DNA of 5,504 nucleotides from positions 4,243-9,746 of the forward strand of contig DHDF01000145.1 of the NCBI GenBank assembly GCA_002399225.1, read 5' to 3'. Of the stretch, positions 1 through 5,504 are shown one piece after another; position 1 is the first letter of the stretch; each line of letters begins with the position of its first letter. The DNA comes from a bacterium UBA4883. GTDB taxonomy: Bacteria > Bacillota > Clostridia > Oscillospirales > Acutalibacteraceae. Position numbers and translations under genes: made by a program. The notes beneath the pieces were generated by a model that had not been told where the DNA came from, did no database searches, and saw nothing but the letters and a program-made list of their open reading frames with translations.

Positions 1-473
<473 letters not shown>

Positions 474-477
474 TCCA

Positions 478-483
478 ATCACC
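478..483 (-). promoter_or_regulatory. Ribosome binding site of lepA that favours the TTG start
   Basis: On the minus strand, GGTGAT ends four bases before TTG at 473. It matches the 3' portion of the extended Shine-Dalgarno sequence GGAGGTGAT, so its alignment to the 16S tail is near optimal for that TTG. The alternative GTG at 482 lies inside this site. Its own upstream AGGA is only three bases away, which makes the TTG the better choice. Confidence 0.5.
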
Positions 484-554
484 GTTCCTGACTGATGTGA
501 AAAACCGCCGCGCCCTTGAAAGAGCAGTGGCCATCTTTCTTTTAAATCAACTGT

Positions 555-583
555 ATTATACCATAGGAAACGGGAAAAGAAAA
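555..583 (-). promoter_or_regulatory. Probable sigma-A promoter of lepA (extended -10)
   Basis: The minus strand has a perfect TATAAT at 560-555, preceded by TGG (563-561), an extended -10 signature. The -35 position at 17 bp spacing reads TTTTCT (583-578), a weak match, as is usual for extended -10 promoters. Transcription would begin near 548, giving a leader of about 75 bases before lepA. It gives lepA its own transcription start downstream of the inserted marR-MFS pair, which points the other way. Its -35 lies about 22 bp from the -35 of the divergent marR promoter. Confidence 0.7.
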
Positions 584-605
584 CGGCGCGGCAAAACATT
601 CGCTG

Positions 606-634
606 TTGACAACATTGTATAGATACTATACAAT
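606..634 (+). promoter_or_regulatory. Sigma-A promoter of the marR-MFS unit
   Basis: A consensus -35 TTGACA (606-611) is followed by exactly 17 bp and the -10 TACAAT (629-634), five of six bases matching TATAAT. The predicted first transcribed base is at about 641, which is the A of the marR ATG, so the mRNA would be leaderless or nearly so. The spacer and the whole -10 lie inside the inverted repeat at 614-634, so a repressor bound there would block RNA polymerase. Confidence 0.85.
614..634. promoter_or_regulatory. Perfect inverted repeat, likely MarR operator
   Basis: Two perfect nine-base arms, ATTGTATAG (614-622) and CTATACAAT (626-634), flank the three-base centre ATA. Arm length, AT richness and overlap with a promoter directly before a marR gene are typical of dimeric winged-helix MarR operators. 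It covers most of the -35/-10 spacer and the whole -10, which predicts repression by steric exclusion and autoregulation. No second copy was seen before the transporter gene, so the pair is probably controlled as one transcript. Binding is inferred, not shown. Confidence 0.82.
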
Positions 635-640
635 TAAAAT

Positions 641-1081
641 ATGAAAAAGACGGAACGCGAACGAATCGGAGAACAGCTTTTAAATATTTTGGCGGAATTT
701 GCGGAGCAGGATGCGCAGGCCAGCCGGTTTGGTACGGACACCCTGCTGTACCACTCGGAAATCCACCTTCTGGCCTTCCTGGAAAGCCATCCCCGTCTGC
801 ACCAGGCGGAAACCGCACAGGAACTCGGTCTGACGCGCGGAGCGGTGTCTCAAACGGTCAGGCGGCTGGAAGGCAAGGGGTTCCTCACAAAGCGGAAGGA
901 CCCCGAAAACTGCCGCTGCAATCTGTTGTGTCTGACCGAAAAGGGGCATACCGCCTGCCGCCACCATGCCGCACTGCACCGTCGAATCGAGCGCCGGATC
1001 GCCGGCCTGCTGGCTGGGGCGGACGAAGGCCAGCTCGCCTTTCTGCACGGTTTTTTGACACAGCTCGCGTCCCTGTCCTGA
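641..1081 (+). CDS. MarR-family transcriptional regulator
   Basis: This 146-residue protein has the length and layout of a MarR repressor. An N-terminal dimerisation helix (about 4-28) leads into a winged helix-turn-helix (about 38-103): [23 protein letters not shown] (about 58-80) splits into the HTH and its recognition helix, the wing is around [10 protein letters not shown] (84-93), and LTEKG (98-102) is the classic end of the wing. The C-terminal helices complete the dimer interface. It is expected to bind the palindrome over its own promoter and to control the MFS gene 88 bp downstream, with release by a ligand or stress signal. No Shine-Dalgarno precedes the ATG, in keeping with a start at or near the transcript end. 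Cysteines at 91, 93, 97 and 106 and nearby His 103, 108, 109 and 113 are unusual and could sense oxidants or metal. The ligand is unknown. Confidence 0.93.
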   Translation: MKKTERERIGEQLLNILAEFAEQDAQASRFGTDTLLYHSEIHLLAFLESHPRLHQAETAQELGLTRGAVSQTVRRLEGKGFLTKRKDPENCRCNLLCLTEKGHTACRHHAALHRRIERRIAGLLAGADEGQLAFLHGFLTQLASLS

Positions 1082-1169
1082 CCGGCTTTTCCCTTTTCAG
1101 AAGAACAGGGTGGAAAAGCAAACGGCAGGACGTTCATTCAGATTTCAGAAAGAGGGAGAATTTTTCAGC

Positions 1170-2516
1170 ATGAAAAATCAACCGTCCGGCGGCCGGGAAA
1201 TGAAAGCTACCAAGCCGCTGCTGTTTTTACTGGCCGCGGCCTGCGCCGCGACCGTCGCCAATCTTTATTACATACAGCCTCTTCTCGCTCAGGTTGCAAA
1301 AACATTCGGGATCCCGCAGGCACGGGCGGGCTATGCCGCAACCGCGACTCAGCTCGGTTATGCGCTGGGGCTTTTCTTTTTCGTGCCGCTCGGCGACAGG
1401 GTGGAAGGGCGCGGGCTGATTGTGAGAATGACTCTGCTTGCCGGTGTGTTTCTGCTCGCAGCCGGATTTTCACCGAGTCTGCCGCTCCTTCTCGTTTTCA
1501 GTTTTGCCCTCGGCGCCGCAACCATCGTTCCGCAGCTGATCGTGCCGCTGACCGCCCATATCTCCAAGCCGGAAAACCGGGGCGCAAACATCGGTTTTGT
1601 GATGAGCGGTCTGCTGATCGGCATCCTGCTGTCGCGGGTCTTCAGCGGTTTTCTTGGGGAAGCGTTTGGCTGGCGCTTCGTGTTTCACTTGATGGCCGCC
1701 GTCATGCTGGCGTTCGCGCTGCTGCTGCGGTTTCTGCTTCCGGCTTCTCCCGCAAGGACCAGGGAACCCTACGGAAAGCTTCTCGCCTCCCTGCGCCCGC
1801 TGATCCAGTCGCAGCCGGTCCTGCGGGAAGCGGCCGTCAACGGCTTTCTCATGTTCGGTGCATTCAGCGCATTCTGGACCAGCCTCGTCTTTCAGCTCAG
1901 CACCCCCGTGTTCGGCATGGGCAGCCGGGAAGCCGGCCTGTTCGGCCTGGCCGGAATCGGCGGCGCGCTGATCGCTCCGGCGGTCGGCCGCCTTGCGGAC
2001 CGCCGGGGCGCGCGGTACACCGTCGGGATCGGCGTCCTGCTTTCTTCTCTCGCTTACCTTCTTTTCCTGTTTGCCGGGAACACGCTGGCCGGTCTGATTG
2101 CCGGCGTCATTCTGCTCGACCTCGGCAACCAGTCGGGCCAGGTTTCAAACCAGGCGCGGATTCAGGCGCTCTCCGACGAGATGAGAAGCCGGATTACCAT
2201 GGTCTTCATGGTGTCTTATTTTGTGGGCGGCTCCGCCGGATCTTTTCTTTCTTCCCAGCTTTGGGGACGGATGGGGTGGAACGGCGTCTGCCTGGCCGGC
2301 GGCGGCATGATGGCCCTTGCACTTTTGTTTCATTTTGCCGTTTATCGACCCCCGCACGGTGAAAATTCCTGCCTGAAAGGTTCGGCCAGCCCGTGCAAAA
2401 AAGCCGCTTTCCATGTTGGAAAGCGGCTTTTGGGGTCTGCGCATCCATTCGCATCCAGACATCCCTGCCAGACGGTTTTTCCCCGGCCGTATAGTTACCG
2501 GTTGATATTCCGATAA
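1170..2516 (+). CDS. MFS transporter (drug/metabolite efflux type) with an extended C-terminus
   Basis: Proton-coupled membrane exporter of the major facilitator superfamily, 448 residues from the ATG at 1170. About 12 hydrophobic helices lie between residues 16 and 392. Motif A-like loops occur after TM2 (GDRVEGRG, 75-82) and in the second half (GRLADRRGAR, 273-282). ANLYYIQPLL (30-39), TQLGYALGL (60-68) and LDLGNQSGQVSNQARI (316-331) recall AraJ/NepI-like efflux permeases. The start is set by AGAGGGAG about 11 bases upstream; ATG 1200 and GTG 1110 are alternatives. It follows marR on the same strand and is probably its target. Family members usually end soon after TM12, here near residue 392. 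The last 56 or so residues are hydrophilic, cross an intrinsic terminator and overlap the convergent gene by 22 bp, which suggests a lost stop or an indel in the C5 run at 2349-2353. The substrate cannot be read from sequence. Confidence 0.9.
   Translation: MKNQPSGGREMKATKPLLFLLAAACAATVANLYYIQPLLAQVAKTFGIPQARAGYAATATQLGYALGLFFFVPLGDRVEGRGLIVRMTLLAGVFLLAAGFSPSLPLLLVFSFALGAATIVPQLIVPLTAHISKPENRGANIGFVMSGLLIGILLSRVFSGFLGEAFGWRFVFHLMAAVMLAFALLLRFLLPASPARTREPYGKLLASLRPLIQSQPVLREAAVNGFLMFGAFSAFWTSLVFQLSTPVFGMGSREAGLFGLAGIGGALIAPAVGRLADRRGARYTVGIGVLLSSLAYLLFLFAGNTLAGLIAGVILLDLGNQSGQVSNQARIQALSDEMRSRITMVFMVSYFVGGSAGSFLSSQLWGRMGWNGVCLAGGGMMALALLFHFAVYRPPHGENSCLKGSASPCKKAAFHVGKRLLGSAHPFASRHPCQTVFPRPYSYRLIFR
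2397..2431 (-). terminator. Intrinsic terminator of the leftward gene, possibly bidirectional
   Basis: A perfect 14 bp stem (2399-2412 with 2418-2431, core GCCGCTTTCC / GGAAAGCGGC) encloses the loop ATGTT. Read leftward, the GC core is followed by six T (2402-2397), a textbook rho-independent terminator about 65 bp past the stop of the 202-residue gene. Read rightward there are only four T and then GGGG, so termination of the marR-MFS transcript would be weaker. It lies inside the open frame of the MFS gene, which is odd for a true coding segment. Confidence 0.9.
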
Positions 2517-3103
2517 TATTTGTCATTCAGAAGCCGTTTTTTACGGGACCGCCGCGGCTTGCGGTAACGCTTGCGGCCCATTCCGCGCGGCGGCCGCCGA
2601 TTGCTGAACACAACGATCAAAACGACGATGACCCCAAGCACGATGCAGGCCCACGACAAAATGCCGATCCAAGTCATCCCGCGGGTAGAGTTCCCGCCTG
2701 CCGACGCCAGAGGATTTGCTTCGGAAACGCTTGCCACGCTCGGCAGTGAAATCTCGCTCGAAGAGGCCGAGTCAAGCAGTCCCCCGGCCCCTTTTTCCGA
2801 ATCTACCTGCGACGACGAAACGTCGGAAGAAAGTACTTTGTAGGTTTTTCTCTTTACCGTCCTTCTGGACGTTCTGGAAGAGAAGTACGCTTTTGAAGAA
2901 ACAGACGGCGCGCTGCTCTTCCGGGGAGGCGACGATGACGCCCGCTGGGAAGAAGCGGCCTTTGAAGGGGCCGCCGAGCTGGTCAAATCCGGGACGGATG
3001 TTGTCGTTTGCCCTCCTGACTGCGCATACGCAGCCAGGGAACCCCAAACAGCTACCAGAGTCATTATCATAAAAACGGACAGCATTTTTGCAAGTCGGTT
3101 CAT
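2495..3103 (-). CDS. Uncharacterised Ser-rich membrane protein with signal peptide and basic tail
   Basis: This 202-residue protein matches no family I can name. Residues 5-27 form a signal peptide with a likely cut at AYA/QS. Residues 28-140 are a low-complexity linker very rich in Ser, Ala, Thr and Pro, with a basic patch RTSRRTVKRKTYK (77-89). A single hydrophobic helix spans about 143-167, and the C-terminus (169-202) is strongly basic (RKRYRKPRRSRKKR). The predicted topology puts the Ser-rich part outside the membrane and the Arg/Lys tail in the cytoplasm, possibly touching phospholipid, RNA or DNA. The start at 3103 is supported by GGAGGG six bases upstream. It follows the 72-residue gene by 27 bp and has its own upstream promoter and a downstream terminator. 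Position beyond gpr-spoIIP hints at a cell-envelope or sporulation role, which is inference only. Confidence 0.85.
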   Translation of the reverse strand: MNRLAKMLSVFMIMTLVAVWGSLAAYAQSGGQTTTSVPDLTSSAAPSKAASSQRASSSPPRKSSAPSVSSKAYFSSRTSRRTVKRKTYKVLSSDVSSSQVDSEKGAGGLLDSASSSEISLPSVASVSEANPLASAGGNSTRGMTWIGILSWACIVLGVIVVLIVVFSNRRPPRGMGRKRYRKPRRSRKKRLLNDKYYRNINR

Positions 3104-3130
3104 TGAAAGCCCTCCGCCGAAATTTCACAA

Positions 3131-3349
3131 TCAATTGCTTTTCACGGAATCATTATAGCATATCTCCGCCGTATTGCAAGTAAGGCCCCAATTTTTGCCG
3201 GTAATTTGAGAAAGAAGCGTTTTATTGTCGCCAAATCCGATTCTGCGGCACTGTGCGTCCACTTCTGCCAGACCCAGCAAAAGCCCAAATACACAAAGAG
3301 TGCCAAGCAGGGATACCAAAAAGATTCTGAGACTGCGATGATGCTTCAT
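3131..3349 (-). CDS. Small single-helix membrane protein of unknown function downstream of spoIIP
   Basis: A 72-residue protein not recognised from any characterised family. A basic start MKHHRSLR is followed by one hydrophobic helix (about 9-28) and a short outside domain of about 44 residues with VDAQCRRIGFGDNKTLL (30-46) and three cysteines (34, 58, 64). The helix could be an uncleaved signal anchor, or a signal peptide cut near VDA/Q. The ATG at 3349 has AAGGA upstream at acceptable distance; a GTG at 3406 in the same frame would add a basic 19-residue extension. It lies 64 bp after spoIIP and 27 bp before the Ser-rich protein on the same strand, so it may be transcribed with them. No terminator separates it from spoIIP. 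Its protein-like architecture argues for a real gene, but the function is open. Confidence 0.75.
   Translation of the reverse strand: MKHHRSLRIFLVSLLGTLCVFGLLLGLAEVDAQCRRIGFGDNKTLLSQITGKNWGLTCNTAEICYNDSVKSN
3152..3179 (-). promoter_or_regulatory. Probable sigma-A promoter of the Ser-rich membrane protein gene
   Basis: On the minus strand a perfect TATAAT (3157-3152) is preceded by TGC, an extended -10. TTGCAA (3179-3174) lies 16 bp upstream as a -35. Transcription would begin near 3145, about 42 bases before the ATG at 3103. The promoter sits in the last codons of the 72-residue gene. It would allow expression of the 202-residue protein independently of the upstream sporulation genes, in vegetative cells. 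Confidence 0.65.
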
Positions 3350-3413
3350 GACTGTTTTTTTCCTTCTTTTTTTTACGCCGGCCGCGGACCGGGTTCCGTG
3401 CGGCACGGTTTTC

Positions 3414-4469
3414 CTAGGTCAGCTGCGATAAAGTCGCCGCCAGTGCTTTGCCAAACAGTTCCCCGCCGTACACCGCCTCGTCGAGCGTGTTGGCATCCGT
3501 CCCGATTTCAACCAGCAGGGAACCGTGGGTGACGTTTTCATTGTATCGGCGCGCGCAGAAATTCAGCGGGCGGGCGAAATTCGGGTAAAGATCCGCCATA
3601 GATTTCTGAAGCCGCAGAGCAAACCGCAGATTGTACTCCCAGTCCGGAAATCCCAGGTCCCCCGTGTCGTCGCAGCCTGAAATCACCATCACCTGCGCGG
3701 TTTTCTTTCCGTTGACCACCGCCGTCGGTTTTAAACGGGTTCCGTCGGTGCGGGTCATCGCGTCGCGGTGCAGGTCGATGGTCACCTGGATGGACGGATG
3801 CGCTTTCAGGTCTTTGCGCATCGTGACGATCGAACGCTGGTAAGAACCGTTATAGGCGGGATAATCATGGTAAGTGGTGTCGTGCAGCACGCCGATTCCG
3901 GCCGCCTCAAGCTGTTTTGCAATTGCGTCGCCGACCGCGCAGACGCTCTTTGTCTTATCCGTCGTGCGCGTCACCCCGCTGAAAGCCTCCGTTGTGTGCG
4001 TGTGGTAAATCAGGACCTGCGGGCCCGCGTTTTTCTGGATCTTGATGTCGGGCCGTTTACTCAGCTCGGCCCCAATGTCGACCGAATGATGCTGATTGGA
4101 GTTTTTTACATAGAAATCTTCGTATTTGCTTCCGCCTGTGTTGATGCACATTTCCTGCACGCCGTTTTCCGTCGATCCTGTGCCGGAGGGCACGGAAGAC
4201 CCGCGGGAAGCCTCCGAAGCGGAAGACTGTCTGCGGGAAGAAAGCGAACCGGAAGATTTCCCCGAAGATCCGGGTGATGAAATCGTATCGTCCTCCTCGT
4301 CGGCGCTGTGGTACCCTTCCGCCGCGCCGCAGGGCAGGATAAACCCCGCAGCCGCAACCGCCGTGTTCCGGCTGAATCCCGCGGGGAGACGCACGGCCAC
4401 GCACGCCACCGCCAGCACGGCAAGCAGCGCCGAAGCTATTTCCATCAGTCGTTCCGTACCTTTTTTCAT
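3414..4469 (-). CDS. spoIIP: Stage II sporulation protein P (engulfment peptidoglycan hydrolase)
   Basis: SpoIIP is an amidase and endopeptidase that, with SpoIID and SpoIIM, degrades septal peptidoglycan so the mother cell can engulf the forespore. The protein has 351 residues, somewhat shorter than the roughly 400 of B. subtilis. Its N-terminus carries a membrane anchor (about 10-27). Residues 54-105 are a Ser/Gly-rich and acidic linker, and the SpoIIP catalytic domain runs from about 115 to the end. Visible hallmarks are VLIYHTHTTEAF (152-163), IDLHRDA (231-237) and YNENVTHGSLLVEIGTDANTLDEA split as YNENVTHG (309-316) and VEIGTDANTLDEA (320-332). The HTH histidines, H234 and E321 are the likely metal-binding and catalytic residues. 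The ATG at 4469 is chosen because GGGGG is six bases upstream; a GTG at 4484 has no ribosome site. It lies 133 bp after gpr, the usual order, with no terminator seen between. Confidence 0.96.
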   Translation of the reverse strand: MKKGTERLMEIASALLAVLAVACVAVRLPAGFSRNTAVAAAGFILPCGAAEGYHSADEEDDTISSPGSSGKSSGSLSSRRQSSASEASRGSSVPSGTGSTENGVQEMCINTGGSKYEDFYVKNSNQHHSVDIGAELSKRPDIKIQKNAGPQVLIYHTHTTEAFSGVTRTTDKTKSVCAVGDAIAKQLEAAGIGVLHDTTYHDYPAYNGSYQRSIVTMRKDLKAHPSIQVTIDLHRDAMTRTDGTRLKPTAVVNGKKTAQVMVISGCDDTGDLGFPDWEYNLRFALRLQKSMADLYPNFARPLNFCARRYNENVTHGSLLVEIGTDANTLDEAVYGGELFGKALAATLSQLT

Positions 4470-4602
4470 ATCCTTCCCCCGCACATCGTGTTCAAGTTAT
4501 TTTTATGCGGCGGACGGCGGATTCAGACCTGCACCGGCCCGGCGTTCGGAACGCGGCGGAAAAGCGGCCTGCCTCTGCGGGACGTTTGCGTCCGGCGCGC
4601 CG

Positions 4603-5415
4603 TCAGGTCAGTTCCTCGAATTCCTCAACGCTCAGCGACGGATTCACGGCGCGGTTAATCCCCATGGAAAGAAGCCGCGCCCCGCGCTGGATAATGAGAT
4701 CCACTTCCCGCGGCGTCATCATCATGGATGCGCCGCGCGGCGCGATCTTTTCCGGCGGGCCGTCTTTGCCGAGCAGATCCGCGGCGAGGGTGGCGGCGTC
4801 CACTACGGTGGGGATGCCCATGCTGACGACCGGCACGCCCAGGGTCGCCTGGTCGATGCGGGGGCGCGAATTTCCGACCCCGGAGCCCGGCGAGACTCCG
4901 GCGGAGCTGAGCTGAACCGTGCATCCAAGGCGCGACGGGCTGCGCGCGGCCAGCGCATCCACCGTGACGACGGCGGAGGGTTTGACCTCTCCGACGACGG
5001 CACGCAGCACCTCGAACGCTTCCATGCCCGTGCAGCCCAGGACCCCGGGGCTGATTACCGCAACCGGGCGCAGGCCGGAAAGGCCCGTGACGCGGGCCAG
5101 CTCCCCCTTGATGTAGCGCGTGGCCAGCACCTCTTCCGCGGCCATCGGGCCGAGCGCATCCGGCGTCATGTTCCGGTTGCCGAGCCCCGCCGCCAAGATC
5201 AGTCCTTTTTTCGGCAAAAGCGCCTCCAGCTCCGAAGCGACGAGTTTCAGCAGCGAATCATTGGAGTCGATGTGGTCGGAAATCGACTGCACCTCCATCG
5301 TCACATAGGTCCTTCCGTTGTCGTCGATCCGTGTCAGGACGCAGCCGTCTTTTTCCGTTCGCACCTGTTTTGAAGGCTCTGTGGATTCCAGCGCAAGGTC
5401 TGTGCGAAAGTTCAT
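4603..5415 (-). CDS. gpr: Germination protease (GPR endopeptidase), compact form
   Basis: Gpr is the spore protease that begins degradation of small acid-soluble spore proteins at germination. Family hallmarks are clear: FRTDLALE (3-10), GLGNRNMTPDALGP (77-90), ISPGVLGCTGME (121-132), VDALAAR (152-158), SPGSGVGN (175-182), LGVPVVSMGIPTVVDAATLA (192-211) and MMTPREVDLII (232-242). The aspartates D86 and D153 correspond to the two catalytic acidic residues known for this aspartic-like family. It has 270 residues against 368 in B. subtilis. Most of the difference is in the stretch between TVVDA and MMTPREVD, about 25 residues here and roughly 100 there, plus a missing N-terminal propeptide. The ATG at 5415 has AAGGAAG eight bases upstream. 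No ATG, GTG or TTG lies in the 16 in-frame codons before it back to a stop. Expression in the forespore under sigma-F/G is expected from other species; no clean promoter was found. Confidence 0.95.
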   Translation of the reverse strand: MNFRTDLALESTEPSKQVRTEKDGCVLTRIDDNGRTYVTMEVQSISDHIDSNDSLLKLVASELEALLPKKGLILAAGLGNRNMTPDALGPMAAEEVLATRYIKGELARVTGLSGLRPVAVISPGVLGCTGMEAFEVLRAVVGEVKPSAVVTVDALAARSPSRLGCTVQLSSAGVSPGSGVGNSRPRIDQATLGVPVVSMGIPTVVDAATLAADLLGKDGPPEKIAPRGASMMMTPREVDLIIQRGARLLSMGINRAVNPSLSVEEFEELT

Positions 5416-5447
5416 TTGCGAGGCTTCCTTTCTTCCTAAAAAATATC

Positions 5448-5476
5448 TTGCATTTTCTTCGTATCAATGATATGAT
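5448..5476 (+). promoter_or_regulatory. Sigma-A promoter for a rightward gene beyond the window (probably rpsT)
   Basis: TTGCAT (5448-5453), a 17 bp spacer and TATGAT (5471-5476) make a good vegetative promoter pointing out of the window. Transcription would begin near 5483, about 13 bases before a strong ribosome binding site. In many Firmicutes rpsT, encoding ribosomal protein S20, is transcribed divergently from gpr, so rpsT is the expected target. The coding region itself is not visible. Confidence 0.78.
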
Positions 5477-5495
5477 TAATTGTAAAACTATGCAC

Positions 5496-5504
5496 AAAGG
5501 AGGT
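5496..5504 (+). promoter_or_regulatory. Strong ribosome binding site of the gene just outside the right edge
   Basis: AAAGGAGGT is a full complement to the 16S rRNA 3' end. It lies directly downstream of the rightward promoter and at the very end of the window, so a start codon is expected within about ten bases beyond it. Highly expressed ribosomal protein genes often have such sites, in keeping with rpsT. Confidence 0.85.

Noticed and set aside
1085..1119. Hairpin between marR and the MFS gene (GCTTTTCC with GGAAAAGC, 19-base loop)
   Set aside because: The loop is long and no T run follows, so it is not a terminator. It could modulate the transcript but nothing supports that.
3396..3408. 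Small perfect hairpin CCGTG-CGG-CACGG between spoIIP and the 72-residue gene
   Set aside because: It has only a five-pair stem and no T run follows on either strand, so it is unlikely to be a terminator. It overlaps the alternative GTG start at 3406.
4499..4525. Possible sporulation promoter of spoIIP: CATAAAAAT (4507-4499) with TGAAT (4525-4521) on the minus strand
   Set aside because: The -10 resembles a sigma-E element, but the upstream TGAAT fits neither the sigma-E -35 nor the spacing well. The match is too weak to call.
4126..5373. A 415-codon open frame on the plus strand opposite gpr and spoIIP
   Set aside because: It is antisense to two securely identified genes, its translation is Arg/Ala-rich with no family resemblance, and long antisense frames are common in GC-rich DNA.
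5465..5494. Possible sigma-G/F promoter of gpr: TGCATA on the minus strand (5494-5489) with CATATCA downstream
   Set aside because: The -35-like and -10-like elements are only about 14 bp apart instead of 17-18, and at the proper spacing there is no acceptable -10. They also lie inside the divergent promoter region.

Overview
The window reads as a chromosomal segment from a moderately GC-rich, endospore-forming member of the Clostridia. The evidence is the adjacent germination protease gene (gpr) and stage II sporulation gene (spoIIP), lepA on the same strand, and strong Shine-Dalgarno and sigma-A promoter signals. In many Firmicutes the order is rpsT (divergent), gpr, spoIIP, lepA. That order is recognisable here but is interrupted between spoIIP and lepA. 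A placement near Oscillospiraceae is only an impression; no marker in the window settles it.

Layout from left to right. 1-473 (minus) is the 5' part of lepA (elongation factor 4), cut by the window edge. 474-640 is a compact divergent control region. It holds a leftward extended -10 promoter for lepA and a rightward near-consensus sigma-A promoter whose spacer and -10 lie inside a perfect inverted repeat. 641-1081 (plus) is a MarR-family repressor gene, and 1170-2516 (plus) is a 12-helix MFS transporter. Together they form a likely self-regulated efflux unit. The transporter frame runs through a strong intrinsic terminator at 2397-2431 and overlaps the end of the convergent gene. 2495-3103 (minus) is a Ser-rich secreted or membrane protein of 202 residues, and 3131-3349 (minus) is a 72-residue single-helix membrane protein; neither has a known function. 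3414-4469 (minus) is spoIIP and 4603-5415 (minus) is gpr. The right edge carries a good rightward sigma-A promoter and an AAAGGAGGT ribosome binding site for a gene just outside, by synteny probably rpsT (ribosomal protein S20).

How the genes fit together: Gpr degrades the DNA-protecting small acid-soluble proteins at germination, and SpoIIP is a peptidoglycan hydrolase that drives engulfment. The two small membrane-protein genes lie downstream of them on the same strand and could be expressed with them, although the 202-residue gene also has its own apparent sigma-A promoter. The marR-MFS pair is oriented against this block and looks like an accessory insertion into a conserved neighbourhood.

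I do not see a clearly new multi-gene system. The items most worth checking are the apparently leaderless marR transcript with its operator over the promoter, the extended transporter C-terminus, the compact Gpr without room for a propeptide, and the two uncharacterised membrane proteins downstream of spoIIP.
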